Shown: positions 34,244 through 43,207, counted from the stretch's first letter. The stretch is 64,000 nt of DNA from Rhodoglobus sp. (GCA_025463605.1 JAODAV010000027.1:1-64000), one strand, 5' to 3'. The notes: generated by a model from the letters alone, not told the origin. Made by a program: numbers and translations.

Positions 34244-34435
34244 ATGGGTGGGCTGAGGCTGGGTCTGGCTAAGCGGTGGTTGCGAGAGCAACGCGGTGCG
34301 GCGACGGCCGAATACGCGATCACGATCATGGCGGCGGTGGGGTTTGCGGGCCTTCTGGTCGTGATCATGCGTTCGGAGGAGGTGCGCGGCATCCTCACGG
34401 AGATGGTGCGCGGTGCGCTCTCGATCGGCGGGTGA
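34244..34435 (+). CDS. DUF4244 Flp-pilin-like protein
   Basis: 63 residues: a basic leader, then EQRGAATAEYAITIMAAVGFAGLLVVIMRS, a type IV prepilin-like processing site (RG before A, Glu at about +5) and hydrophobic N-terminal helix. GAGGAGG lies 5 bp before the ATG at 34244, which fixes the start. It is probably the Flp-like pilin or a minor pilin of this Tad system. Confidence 0.85.
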   Translation: MGGLRLGLAKRWLREQRGAATAEYAITIMAAVGFAGLLVVIMRSEEVRGILTEMVRGALSIGG

Positions 34436-34820
34436 AGCCGGGAAGCATCGGGGGAGCGGGGAGCAGCGCGAGAGCGGGCAGCAGCGGCAGCGCGGGGAGC
34501 AGCGGCAGCGCGGCAGCGCTACCGCGGAGTTCGCGATGGTGCTCCCTGCGATCGTTCTCGTGCTCGCCTGCTGCCTGTCGGCGGTGCAGCTCGCGGGCCG
34601 CCAGTTGCGATTGCAGGATGCCGCGGCCGCCGCCGCGCGATCGGCCGCCCGTGGTGACGGGGTCGATGTGGCGTCGCGGCTCGTTCCCGGTGTCGCGGCG
34701 TCCCGGTGGCAGGACGGCGAGCTCGAGTGCGTGCGGCTCACGGCGACGGCCCCCCTGCTGGGGGCCCTTCTTCCGGTGGAGCTCATCGCCACGAGCTGTG
34801 CGCCCGGTGGGGGCAGGTGA
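34413..34820 (+). CDS. TadE-family pseudopilin
   Basis: 135 residues. An Arg/Gln-rich N terminus with tandem QQRQRG/EQRQRG units precedes the TadE signature GSATAEFAMVLPAIVLVLACCLSAVQL. The GTG at 34413 overlaps the DUF4244 gene by 23 bp and is the only convenient start. The DNA repeats encoding the basic leader (34455-34515, units of 18 bp) could expand or contract by slippage. Confidence 0.78.
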   Translation: MRSRSAGEAGKHRGSGEQRESGQQRQRGEQRQRGSATAEFAMVLPAIVLVLACCLSAVQLAGRQLRLQDAAAAAARSAARGDGVDVASRLVPGVAASRWQDGELECVRLTATAPLLGALLPVELIATSCAPGGGR

Positions 34821-35584
34821 ACGGCAGGGAGCGGGGTTCGGGCTCCGTACTCGCGGTCGCACTCATCGCTGCGGTTGTCGCGCTGACTGCGCTCGCGCTA
34901 CCCCTCTATATGGGTCTCGCGACCCGCCAGGCCGTGGCCGCTGCTGCAGATGCCGCAGCTCTGGCGGCAGCGGACGTGGCAAGCGGGCTCCAGCCGGGCT
35001 ATCCGTGCACGGCCGCGCAGCGAGCGGCAGCTGCGAACAGCGCTTCGCTCGCGGCGTGCGCAGTGGACGGGCTCATCGCGACGGTCACCGCGAGCCGGAG
35101 CATCCTGGGCATCCCCGTTGCCGCGACGGCAACAGCGGGACCGCCCGGCTCGGGAGGGGGTCAGGCACGCTCAGCGAGCGTGGCCGAAGTACATGAGTTC
35201 CCAGATGGCCGGGTCCTCGTGCTCTTCGACGAGCACATCCCGTTCGAACCGGCGCACGGTGCATTGCCCGGTGAATCGCAGGTACGCGCCGTCGAAGCCC
35301 ACGGCTCTGGCGATCAAGCGCTTGATGCCCGTGGCGGAGTCGATCATGCGAGCGCGCACCAGGTCTTCGCGCCGAGTAAAGGTCACCTCGTAGCGGTCAT
35401 CCCCGTCCTGGTAGATGTAGCGGGTTGTGCCTGCTACTGGTTTACCGGTGCGGCTGTCTGTGAACACGTTCTCCGTCTCGAAGCGGACTTTGGACGCATC
35501 ATCCGCAATGATGCGGCCGTCCTTCGCGAGCATGAGAATCGGAATGGCCGTGTAACCGTACTTCTTGTGAGACGTGATGTATGA
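34817..35584 (+). CDS. TadE-like protein with aberrant C-terminal extension
   Basis: The first about 108 residues match the small Rv3654c/TadE-like tad partner: GSGSVLAVALIAAVVALTALALPLYMGLATRQ and AAAADAAALAAADVASG, ending in the usual VAATATAGPP tail. Instead of stopping there, the frame runs about 143 residues further through antisense sequence of the inserted lipocalin-like gene. A short stretch at 37008-37034 encodes GPPASGVD-stop in the equivalent frame and looks like the displaced original end. The gene is therefore probably altered by an insertion; whether the extended protein is stable or functional is unknown. Confidence 0.65.
   Translation: MNGRERGSGSVLAVALIAAVVALTALALPLYMGLATRQAVAAAADAAALAAADVASGLQPGYPCTAAQRAAAANSASLAACAVDGLIATVTASRSILGIPVAATATAGPPGSGGGQARSASVAEVHEFPDGRVLVLFDEHIPFEPAHGALPGESQVRAVEAHGSGDQALDARGGVDHASAHQVFAPSKGHLVAVIPVLVDVAGCACYWFTGAAVCEHVLRLEADFGRIIRNDAAVLREHENRNGRVTVLLVRRDV
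35137..35168 (+). repeat. Left imperfect repeat of the tad-locus insertion
   Basis: About 30 bp (GGACCGCCCG..TCGGGAG.GG.T.AGG) align without gaps to 37007-37038, 1,870 bp away in the same orientation. The repeat covers the end of the TadE-like gene. Confidence 0.6.
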
Positions 35585-36250
35585 CGCGATGACGGAATAC
35601 GGCCCGGCCTGCCCTCGCGCCCAGTACCAGTCGTGGATGACCTTCATGAGCCCGACGTTGCCCCAGTTGTGGTCGTGGTAGCCCACTCCCGACGAGGTGT
35701 GCTTTTCGCCGGCAATGCTGTACGTGGCCTCGACATGCCCCTGGGGAACTGACGGCAGCCACGCGAACTCCAGCGAACGTGCCGGCCCGAACAGCATGTA
35801 TCCGGTCTGCGGCCGCCACGACGGCACCGTGCCGGTCAGGGTGATATCGACCTCGATCTCCTCCACGGAGACCGTGATGCGATACGAGTTGAGGTCACCG
35901 GTGAAGCGGTTGTCGCCGAGGCGAACGTCCGCATGATCCTTCGCGGCGGACCAGCTCTCCGGTGCGAAGTTCACGATCTTCTCGAGGGTGCGACCATCCG
36001 CGAGGTCGAGATTCAGGCGGATGAGGGGCGTAAGAGGCTTGCCGGGCGCCGAGAGGTCCTTGTTCATGAAGACGATGACGAGCTTCGAGCCGTCATCGAG
36101 GTGCGCGTCGAAGTACCACCACTCGTACGTGCCGCGGCGGTCATCCGTTCGGGCGCCGTCCTCCCACAGGGCGATGTGGTCTGGGGAGATGCCGAGGCGC
36201 CGGTAGTCCTCAGGTGTGCTCGCGGCGACCGCGAGGGGTGCTGATGACAA
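35171..36250 (-). CDS. Lipocalin-like/CrtC-type domain protein
   Basis: 359 residues. The sequence YEWWYFDAHLDDGSKLVIVFMNK near the N terminus and GVGYHDHNWGN centrally is the signature of the AttH/CrtC double-lipocalin fold, found in carotenoid 1,2-hydratases and related hydratases or cyclases. There is no signal peptide. Two TetR operators lie in its promoter region, so expression probably responds to a hydrophobic or aromatic ligand. The substrate is unknown; no carotenoid genes are nearby. Confidence 0.78.
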   Translation of the reverse strand: MSSAPLAVAASTPEDYRRLGISPDHIALWEDGARTDDRRGTYEWWYFDAHLDDGSKLVIVFMNKDLSAPGKPLTPLIRLNLDLADGRTLEKIVNFAPESWSAAKDHADVRLGDNRFTGDLNSYRITVSVEEIEVDITLTGTVPSWRPQTGYMLFGPARSLEFAWLPSVPQGHVEATYSIAGEKHTSSGVGYHDHNWGNVGLMKVIHDWYWARGQAGPYSVIASYITSHKKYGYTAIPILMLAKDGRIIADDASKVRFETENVFTDSRTGKPVAGTTRYIYQDGDDRYEVTFTRREDLVRARMIDSATGIKRLIARAVGFDGAYLRFTGQCTVRRFERDVLVEEHEDPAIWELMYFGHAR

Positions 36251-36269
36251 CGAGTTCCTTCCACGATTT

Positions 36270-36283
36270 CTGACGACTGTCAG
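36270..36283. promoter_or_regulatory. TetR operator 1
   Basis: CTGAC-GACT-GTCAG, a perfect 5-bp-arm palindrome 20 bp upstream of the lipocalin-like gene start. It matches operator 2 in the CTGACGA..GTCA core. Confidence 0.7.
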
Positions 36284-36312
36284 GATAGTTATAGCATTAC
36301 GCTACTCATAAT

Positions 36313-36326
36313 CTGACGAACGTCAA
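36313..36326. promoter_or_regulatory. TetR operator 2
   Basis: CTGACGAACGTCAA with the perfect core TGACG-AA-CGTCA, centred 43 bp (about four helical turns) from operator 1 and just upstream of the tetR start. Confidence 0.7.
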
Positions 36327-36343
36327 GTTATCGATGGGTGCAC

Positions 36344-36997
36344 ATGAGCGAGAGTGCGAGACCGAGGCGCGTGGGCCGGCCGGCTGCCGATACCGCCGAC
36401 CTTCCGTCCGACGATGAGATCATGCGGCGAGGGCTGGCGGCGTTCGCCGAGCTCGGCTACGAGGCCACGTCCGTTCGCGAACTGTCACGACGATTGGGCG
36501 TAAGTCACAACTTCATCAACGACCGATACGGGTCCAAGGAGAAGTTCTGGATGATGCTCATCGATGCTGCCGAGTCGCCGATCATGGAACACCTCCACGC
36601 GATCATGTCGGCGAGTTACGACGACGAGCTGATGCGATTCCGGGATGGGGTGCGCGCCTTCCTGGCGATGGCTTCCGCCAATCCCGACATCACTCGAATC
36701 ATCAATCAGGAATCGAGCGCGAGAAGCTTTCGCCTCGACTACGTGTATCGACGGCACGTCGAGCCGATCGTGCATGCCATCAGGCCTGGTTATGACCGCC
36801 TCGTGGCGGAGGGACGCATTCGCGACGTTCCGTTCGTGGTCATGATGTTCTCGGTCATCGCGATGACCGGAGTAATCAGTCGCCGGGGGATTCTCGATCT
36901 CATCGCACCCGGTAGCGGCGACGACAGCGAGTCATTCGGCGATGTCCTCAGCGAGGTCGTTCTCGAGGGTTTGATCGTGGACCAACCGCGCCGCTGA
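36344..36997 (+). CDS. TetR-family regulator
   Basis: 217 residues with a TetR HTH (DEIMRRGLAAFAELGYEATSVRELSRRLGVSHNFINDRYGSKEKFW) and a helical ligand domain with C-terminal helices around FVVMMFSVIAMTGVIS. It is divergent from the lipocalin-like gene, with two matching palindromes between them, so it represses that gene and itself. The ATG at 36344 is preferred over the GTG two codons upstream. Confidence 0.88.
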   Translation: MSESARPRRVGRPAADTADLPSDDEIMRRGLAAFAELGYEATSVRELSRRLGVSHNFINDRYGSKEKFWMMLIDAAESPIMEHLHAIMSASYDDELMRFRDGVRAFLAMASANPDITRIINQESSARSFRLDYVYRRHVEPIVHAIRPGYDRLVAEGRIRDVPFVVMMFSVIAMTGVISRRGILDLIAPGSGDDSESFGDVLSEVVLEGLIVDQPRR

Positions 36998-37006
36998 CCC
37001 GACCGC

Positions 37007-37038
37007 CGGACCGCCCGCGTCGGGAGTGGATTAGGTGC
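37007..37038 (+). repeat. Right imperfect repeat and TadE-like gene relic
   Basis: The right copy of the repeat. Read in the frame of the interrupted gene it gives GPPASGVD followed by TAG at 37032-37034, a plausible original terminus. Confidence 0.55.
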
Positions 37039-37109
37039 GAGCGTGGTTGGGGTGTGTATGGTGTCGCTGACAGCGGCGCTGCCGCCATTCCCTTCTACCT
37101 AGGAGACCC

Positions 37110-39821
37110 GTGTCCGTGAAGCTCGTCATCGTCGAGTCGCCGACCAAGGCCAAGACGATCGCCCAATACCTGGGCGAAGGCTACGAGGTTCAGTCGTCGG
37201 TCGGCCACATTCGTGACCTCATCGAACCCAAGAACCTGCCGCCGGAGCTGAAGAAAGGCTCGCTCGGCAAGTTCTCCGTCGACGTCGAAAACGGCTTCGA
37301 GCCCTACTACGTCGTGTCGGATGCGAAGAAGAAGACGGTCGCCGAACTCAAGAAGGCGCTCGCGGGAGCGGACGAACTCTTCCTCGCGACTGATGAGGAC
37401 CGTGAAGGCGAAGCCATCGCCTGGCACCTCCTACAGGTGCTCAAGCCCAAGGTGCCCGTGAGGCGCATGGTGTTCCACGAGATCACCAAGGAAGCGATCC
37501 AGCACGCAAGGGACAACACACGCGACATCGACGGTGCACTCGTCGACGCCCAGGAGACCCGGCGCATCCTCGACCGCCTCTACGGCTACGAGGTCTCGCC
37601 GGTGCTGTGGCGCAAGGTCGGCCCTGGGCTGTCCGCGGGTCGTGTGCAGTCCGCGGCGACGAGGCTCGTGGTCGATCGGGAGCGCGAGCGCCTAGCGTTC
37701 GTGACCGCCGGCTACTGGGACCTCATCGCCCAGCTCACTCCGCAGACGGAGGCGCAGCAGTTCGAAGCCAGGCTCGTGCGACTCGACGGCAAGCGCATCG
37801 CCGCCGGTCGCGACTTCGACGACCGCGGAAATCTCAAGGGCGATGTGGTGGTCGTCGACGAGCAGGCCGCCAACACCCTCGCCGAGGCGCTGCGCCAGCC
37901 GGGTGTGCCGATCACCGTCACGAGCGTCGAGTCCAAGCCGTACACGCGGCGTCCGGCCGCGCCGTTCACGACGTCGACGCTGCAGCAGGAGGCCGGCCGC
38001 AAGCTGCGGTTCTCGGCGCGGCAGACCATGAGCGTCGCCCAGTCGCTCTACGAGAACGGCTACATCACTTATCTGCGTACCGACTCGCCCACGCTCTCGC
38101 AGCAGGCGATCGACGCGGCACGCGCGCAGGCCAAGACGCTCTACGGCGCCGAGACCGTGCCCGACAAACCGCGTATCTACACCGGCAAGAGCAAGAACGC
38201 GCAAGAGGCGCACGAGGCGATCCGTCCCTCGGGCGACACCTTCCGCACGCCGAGCGAGCTCGCGAACGTGCTGCGGGGCAACGACTTCAAGCTGTACGAC
38301 CTGATCTGGAAGCGCACCGTCGCATCCCAGATGGCGGACGCGAAAGGTTCAACAGCCTCAATCACGATCGGCGCGGGGCCGACCCCGACCACCAGTCTCG
38401 CCGAATTCGTGGCTACCGGCACGATCATCACCTTCCGCGGCTTCATGCACGCCTACGAGGAGAGCCACGACGAGGAGCGCAACGAGGCCGCCGAGCCCGC
38501 CGAGGCGAAGCTCCCGCCGCTCTCCGAAGGACAGACGCTGACCCTCGTCGACGTCGAGGCCAAAGGCCACGAGACCTCGGCACCGCCTCGCTACACGGAG
38601 GCGAGTCTCGTCAAGGCGCTCGAAGAACTCGGCATCGGCCGGCCCTCCACCTACGCGAGCATCATCTCGACGATCATCGACCGCGGCTACGTCACGCCGC
38701 GCGGCCAGGCGCTCGTTCCCAATTGGATCGCGTTCTCCGTCGTGCGGCTGCTCGAGGAGTACTTCGCCGACCTCGTCGAGTACACCTTCACGGCCGAGAT
38801 GGAGGACGACCTCGACCGCATCGCCGACGGCGAGGAAGACCGGGTCGAATGGCTCACGGGCTTCTACTTCGGCAGCGCGAGGCACCGCGGACTGCGCACC
38901 GTCATCGACAACCTCGGCGACATCGACGCCCGCGAGATCAACTCGGTCAAGATCGCGGATGACCTCACCCTGCGAATCGGCAAGTACGGTCCGTACCTCG
39001 AGGCGCCAAGCGACGATCCCCAAACCCCGCGACGTGTCAACATCCCGCAGGAGCTCGCGCCCGACGAACTGACCGCCGCAAAGGCGCGAGAACTCATCGA
39101 CGCACCCGTCGTGGGCGATCGCGTGATCGGCATCAACCCCGCCAACGGCAAGGAGGTCGTCGCCAAGGACGGCCGCTTCGGCCCATACGTGACCGAGCTC
39201 GAGCCCGAAGCGCCGGTCGTCGAGCCGGAGTTCGTCGTGGACAAGAAGACGGGTGAGCTGAAGGAGAAGAAGGCGAAGAAGGTCGCCGTCGTGAAGCCGC
39301 GCACGGCATCCATCTTCAAGTCGATGGATCTTGCGACCATCGACCTCGACACTGCCCTCGCCCTGCTCGACCTGCCTCGTGTCGTGGGCGCCGATCCCGA
39401 GACCGGTGTCGAGATCACCGCCCAGAATGGCCGGTTCGGGCCGTATCTCAAGCGCGGTACCGACACCAGGTCACTGTCGTCCGAGGACCAGATCTTCGAG
39501 ATCGACCTGCCGGGGGCCCTCGAGCTCTACGCGCAGCCCAAGTACGGCGGGCGGGCGGCATCGAGCGCCCTCAAGGAGTATGAGAAGCCCGACCCGGTGA
39601 GCGAGAAGCCGATCAAGATCAAAGACGGCCGCTTCGGCGCTTACGTTACCGACGGCACGACCAACGCGACGATTCCGCGCGGGGAGACGATCGAGGAGAT
39701 CGACTTCGAGCGTGCCGTGCAGCTTCTCGCCGACAAGCGCGCCAAGGGGCCGGCGAAGCCCAAGGCGAAGCCGGCGGCGCGCAAGCCTGCGGCGAAGCGC
39801 GCGCCAGCGAAGAAGAAGTAG
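37110..39821 (+). CDS. topA: DNA topoisomerase I
   Basis: A 903-residue type IA topoisomerase that relaxes negative supercoils. The TOPRIM domain (KLVIVESPTKAKTIAQYLG, DEDREGEAIAWHL), the catalytic tyrosine in NGYITYLRTDSPTLSQQA and the GPGLSAGRVQSAATRLVV motif are intact. The C terminus has several GRFGPY-type repeats instead of zinc fingers and a Lys/Ala-rich tail, as usual in actinobacteria. The GTG at 37110 follows AGGAGAC; an in-frame GTG at 37116 also exists. It heads the topA-tmk-holB cluster. Confidence 0.97.
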   Translation: MSVKLVIVESPTKAKTIAQYLGEGYEVQSSVGHIRDLIEPKNLPPELKKGSLGKFSVDVENGFEPYYVVSDAKKKTVAELKKALAGADELFLATDEDREGEAIAWHLLQVLKPKVPVRRMVFHEITKEAIQHARDNTRDIDGALVDAQETRRILDRLYGYEVSPVLWRKVGPGLSAGRVQSAATRLVVDRERERLAFVTAGYWDLIAQLTPQTEAQQFEARLVRLDGKRIAAGRDFDDRGNLKGDVVVVDEQAANTLAEALRQPGVPITVTSVESKPYTRRPAAPFTTSTLQQEAGRKLRFSARQTMSVAQSLYENGYITYLRTDSPTLSQQAIDAARAQAKTLYGAETVPDKPRIYTGKSKNAQEAHEAIRPSGDTFRTPSELANVLRGNDFKLYDLIWKRTVASQMADAKGSTASITIGAGPTPTTSLAEFVATGTIITFRGFMHAYEESHDEERNEAAEPAEAKLPPLSEGQTLTLVDVEAKGHETSAPPRYTEASLVKALEELGIGRPSTYASIISTIIDRGYVTPRGQALVPNWIAFSVVRLLEEYFADLVEYTFTAEMEDDLDRIADGEEDRVEWLTGFYFGSARHRGLRTVIDNLGDIDAREINSVKIADDLTLRIGKYGPYLEAPSDDPQTPRRVNIPQELAPDELTAAKARELIDAPVVGDRVIGINPANGKEVVAKDGRFGPYVTELEPEAPVVEPEFVVDKKTGELKEKKAKKVAVVKPRTASIFKSMDLATIDLDTALALLDLPRVVGADPETGVEITAQNGRFGPYLKRGTDTRSLSSEDQIFEIDLPGALELYAQPKYGGRAASSALKEYEKPDPVSEKPIKIKDGRFGAYVTDGTTNATIPRGETIEEIDFERAVQLLADKRAKGPAKPKAKPAARKPAAKRAPAKKK

Positions 39822-40438
39822 TGGCCGGGCTGTTCATCACGCTCGAGGGCGGTGACGGCTCGGGCAAATCCACCCAGTCACGCCTGCTCGTCGAGTGGCT
39901 CGAGAGCCAGGGCCACACCGTCGTCGTCACGCGCGAACCGGGTGGCACCGACCTGGGCGAAGAGCTGCGCGAGATCGTGCTGCACCGGCGCGGACACATG
40001 GCGCCGCGCGCCGAGGCCCTCATCTACGCCGCCGACCGGGCCCACCACATCGCCACGAAAGTGCGTCCGGCGCTCGAGCGAGGCGACATCGTCGTGCAGG
40101 ATCGCTACCTCGACTCGTCGGTTGCCTACCAGGGTGCCGGCCGCGTGCTCGGCGGCGACGAGGTGCGAGAGCTGTCGCTGTGGGCGACGGAAGGGCTCCT
40201 TCCCGACGTCACCATCCTGCTCGACCTCGACGAGTCGACCGGCAAAGACCGCCTCGCGGAGTCGCGCACCAAGTACGACCGGCTCGAATCCGAGGAAGCG
40301 GAGTTCCACGGCCGCGCCCGCGACGCCTATCTCGAACTCGCCGCGGCCGAGCCGGAACGGTTCCTCGTGGTCGACGCGACCCGCCCGGTCGAAGACATCG
40401 CCGCGACCATCAGGGACCGCGTCTCACGCCTCCTCTAG
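39821..40438 (+). CDS. tmk: Thymidylate kinase
   Basis: A 205-residue dTMP kinase: P-loop LEGGDGSGKSTQ, the DR motif in VVQDRYLDSSVAYQGAGR, and a LID region with TREPGGTDLGEELREIVL. It makes dTDP for DNA synthesis. Its GTG shares a base with the topA stop codon. Confidence 0.95.
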   Translation: MAGLFITLEGGDGSGKSTQSRLLVEWLESQGHTVVVTREPGGTDLGEELREIVLHRRGHMAPRAEALIYAADRAHHIATKVRPALERGDIVVQDRYLDSSVAYQGAGRVLGGDEVRELSLWATEGLLPDVTILLDLDESTGKDRLAESRTKYDRLESEEAEFHGRARDAYLELAAAEPERFLVVDATRPVEDIAATIRDRVSRLL

Positions 40439-40447
40439 GCTGTCCGC

Positions 40448-41614
40448 ATGCGTGTGTGGGACGAGCTGACCGGCCAGGCCGACGCAATAGCCATCGTTGA
40501 GGCGGCGGCGGCCGCTTCGGCGGTGGGAGGCAGCGGCGATTCGTCGATGACCCACTCCTGGCTCATCACGGGTCCGCCCGGCTCCGGTCGTTCGAATCTC
40601 GCCTACGCGTTCGCGACAGCCCTGCTCAGTACCGGGGACGCCGAGGCCGACGACGCTACAGCTCGCCAGGTAGCCGCGCGCACCCACCCCGATCTGGGAG
40701 TGCTCGCAACCGAACGCGTCATCATCTCCATTGAAGAGGTACGCCAGCTCGTCGCCACATCCCAGTTCTCGCCGTCGGTCGGGCGCTACCGCGTCATGGT
40801 CATCGAAGACGCTGACCGGATGTCCGAGCGCACCTCCAACGTGCTCCTCAAGGCCCTCGAGGAGCCGCCGCCACGCACCGTGTGGATCCTCTGTGCGCCG
40901 AGCGAAGCGGACCTCATCCCCACCATCCGGTCTCGCGTGCGCGCCGTGCGGTTGCGGGTGCCCGGCATCGCCGAAGTGGCCGAGCTGCTCGAACGGCGGG
41001 ACGGGGTGGATGCCGCGACCGCGACCCGCGCCGCGAGGGAAGCCCAGTCGCACATCGGCATGGCTCACCGCCTCGCCACCAATGCCCAGGCGCGGGAACG
41101 ACGCGAGAAGACGCTGGCGATCGCGCTGGGCATCCACTCGGTCTCCGGCGCCGTGCTGGGCGCGGCCGCGCTGCTCGAACTCGCGAAAGCCGACGCGGAG
41201 GCGATAACCGAGGAGCGCGATGCCGAGGAGCGCGACGCGGCGATGCGCTCGCTTGGCATCGAACCGGGCGGAACCATCCCGCTGGCGTTGCGGGCGCAGC
41301 TCAAGAGCCTCGACGAAGACCAGAAGCGCCGCGCAACCCGAAGCCTGCGCGACGGCATCGACCGCATCATGGTCGATCTGCTGTCGCTGTACCGCGACAT
41401 CCTGCTGCAGCAGCTCGGTGTGCCGGGAGAGCCGATCAACGTGCGCATCCTGTCCGAGCTTCAGGCGGCGAGCGCGGCTTCGACGCCCGTCGAGACGCTC
41501 GCGACCATGGATTCGATCACCACTGCTCGCGAGCGTATCGAGAGCAACGTGCCGCCCGCCCTCGCCCTCGAGGCGATGCTCGTGACGGCGATCCGTAAGG
41601 GGAGGAACGAATGA
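40448..41614 (+). CDS. holB: DNA polymerase III delta' subunit
   Basis: A 388-residue clamp-loader subunit. The AAA+ core is recognisable from the degenerate P-loop ITGPPGSGRSNLAYAFA, EEVRQLVATSQFSPSVGRYRVMVIEDADRM, LLKALEEPPPRTVWIL and the SRVRAVRLRVP sensor region. TAGGCT (40436-40441) lies 6 nt before the ATG, a possible leaderless promoter inside the end of tmk. It overlaps the next gene by 4 bp. Confidence 0.9.
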   Translation: MRVWDELTGQADAIAIVEAAAAASAVGGSGDSSMTHSWLITGPPGSGRSNLAYAFATALLSTGDAEADDATARQVAARTHPDLGVLATERVIISIEEVRQLVATSQFSPSVGRYRVMVIEDADRMSERTSNVLLKALEEPPPRTVWILCAPSEADLIPTIRSRVRAVRLRVPGIAEVAELLERRDGVDAATATRAAREAQSHIGMAHRLATNAQARERREKTLAIALGIHSVSGAVLGAAALLELAKADAEAITEERDAEERDAAMRSLGIEPGGTIPLALRAQLKSLDEDQKRRATRSLRDGIDRIMVDLLSLYRDILLQQLGVPGEPINVRILSELQAASAASTPVETLATMDSITTARERIESNVPPALALEAMLVTAIRKGRNE

Positions 41615-43140
41615 GGCGGATGCTCGTGCCGGTGGCCATCGCGGCCGTGGTGCTGCTGCCGCTGAGCGGCTGCGTGTCGTGGTTCCTCCCGCCCACGGCG
41701 AGCAGCACCTCGACCCCGACGAACGAGAATGTCGCCGCCGACCTCAAGCCGTTCTACACGCAAGTGCTGCACTGGTCGGCGTGCGGCAACGGCAAGCAGT
41801 GCACGACGGCCGAGGCTCCCCTCGACTGGAGCGACCCCGCGGCGGGTTCGATCGAACTCGCGCTCGTGCGGCAGACGGCGACCACCGGAAACCGGCTCGG
41901 CTCGTTGCTCGTCAACCCCGGCGGCCCGGGGGGTTCGGGTTACGACTTCGTCATGGACAGTGTCGATTTCGCCACCGACGAACGGTTGCAGGCCAACTAC
42001 GACATCGTGGGGTTCGACCCCCGCGGCGTCAACCGCTCGACGCCCGTGAAGTGCTATCAGAACCCCGCGGAGCTCGACGCCTACATCTACAACATCCTGC
42101 CCGGCACGCCCGGCAGCGACGAGTGGCTCGCGGCCGCGAGCGCCGCGACGAAGGCGTTCGGGCAGCGGTGCCTCGAGCTCACGGGACCGCTACTCGGTCT
42201 CGTCGATACTCCGAGTGCCGCCCGCGACCTTGACATGCTGCGCGCCATTCTCGGCGACGAGAAGCTCAACTACCTCGGGTACTCCTACGGCACGCTGCTC
42301 GGTTCGGTCTACGCCGACCTGTTCCCCGGCAAGACGGGCCGACTCGTTCTCGACGGGGCGGTCGATCCGGCCGCGTCCGACTTCGACCAGACGGCAGCGC
42401 AGGCGAAGGGCTTCGAGAGCGCGCTCACCGCATTCCTCGAGGACTGCGCGACGGCAGACGACTGCCCCTTCACCGGCAGCGTGGACGACTCGCTTGCCGA
42501 GATCCGCGCTCTCCTCGACAGCCTCGACGCGAGTCCGCTCGCGAACGACGACGGGCGGCAACTCGGCAGCGGGGCGATGTTCACGGCGATCATCCTGCCG
42601 CTCTACAACGAGGACAACTGGCAGTTCCTTCGTCAGCTGTTCAGTTCGGTGATGCAAGGTGACGCGAGCTACGCGTTCCAGCTCGCCGACAATTACAACG
42701 GTCGCAGTCCAGACGGCACGTACCGCGACAATCAGACCGAGGCCTTCATCAGCATCAACTGCCTCGACGCGCACGGCGACGGCAATGTCGTGACGATGCG
42801 CCGCGAAGCCGAGCTGCTCAAGGAGCTCGCCCCCGTCTTCGGGCCGCAGATGTCGTGGGGCGGCACCGGATGCCCGAACTGGCCCGTGCCTGCCAAGCGC
42901 GACCGCGAGACGATCGTCGCTCCCGGGTCGCCGGACATTCTCGTCGTCGGTACCACCAACGACCCGGCGACGCCCTACGAATGGGCAGTGACACTCGCCG
43001 ACACTCTGGAGAACGGGCACCTCGTGACCTACACGGGCGAAGGCCACACCGCGTACAACAAATCCAATTCGTGCGTCAACGACGCGGTCGACGACTTCCT
43101 CGTCGACGGCACCGTGCCGTCGAGCGATCCGAAGTGCTGA
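41611..43140 (+). CDS. Alpha/beta-hydrolase lipoprotein, tripeptidyl-aminopeptidase-like (copy 1)
   Basis: 509 residues with a lipoprotein signal (LLPLSGC) and an alpha/beta-hydrolase core. The nucleophile elbow is LGYSYGTLLG, the acid NDPATPYEWAV and the catalytic His GEGHTAY, with a TAP-like C-terminal region. Streptomyces relatives (SlpD/SlpE, Tap) remove tripeptides from secreted proteins. The ATG overlaps the holB stop. A tandem paralogue follows. Confidence 0.87.
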   Translation: MRRMLVPVAIAAVVLLPLSGCVSWFLPPTASSTSTPTNENVAADLKPFYTQVLHWSACGNGKQCTTAEAPLDWSDPAAGSIELALVRQTATTGNRLGSLLVNPGGPGGSGYDFVMDSVDFATDERLQANYDIVGFDPRGVNRSTPVKCYQNPAELDAYIYNILPGTPGSDEWLAAASAATKAFGQRCLELTGPLLGLVDTPSAARDLDMLRAILGDEKLNYLGYSYGTLLGSVYADLFPGKTGRLVLDGAVDPAASDFDQTAAQAKGFESALTAFLEDCATADDCPFTGSVDDSLAEIRALLDSLDASPLANDDGRQLGSGAMFTAIILPLYNEDNWQFLRQLFSSVMQGDASYAFQLADNYNGRSPDGTYRDNQTEAFISINCLDAHGDGNVVTMRREAELLKELAPVFGPQMSWGGTGCPNWPVPAKRDRETIVAPGSPDILVVGTTNDPATPYEWAVTLADTLENGHLVTYTGEGHTAYNKSNSCVNDAVDDFLVDGTVPSSDPKC

Positions 43141-43194
43141 TTGCGGCTCGATTACAACTGCCGCGGGAGTGAGCGTCGCTCGCAATCTGGCGGC

Positions 43195-43207
43195 TAGGCT
43201 CATCGAC
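43195..43207 (+). promoter_or_regulatory. Leaderless promoter of hydrolase copy 2
   Basis: TAGGCT (43195-43200) ends 7 nt before the GTG at 43208, the TANNNT spacing seen repeatedly in this window. This supports 43208 over the upstream GTG at 43169 as the start. Confidence 0.4.

Larger units (their letters stand above)
35165..37004. mobile_element. Two-gene cassette inserted in the tad locus
   Basis: A lipocalin-like gene and its divergent TetR gene lie between imperfect copies of the TadE-like gene end. The gene stops lie only a few bp inside the repeats (35171 and 36997). No recombinase is present. The arrangement mirrors the larger island at 1.9-12.6 kb, but the repeat is degenerate, so the evidence is weaker. 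Confidence 0.5.
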
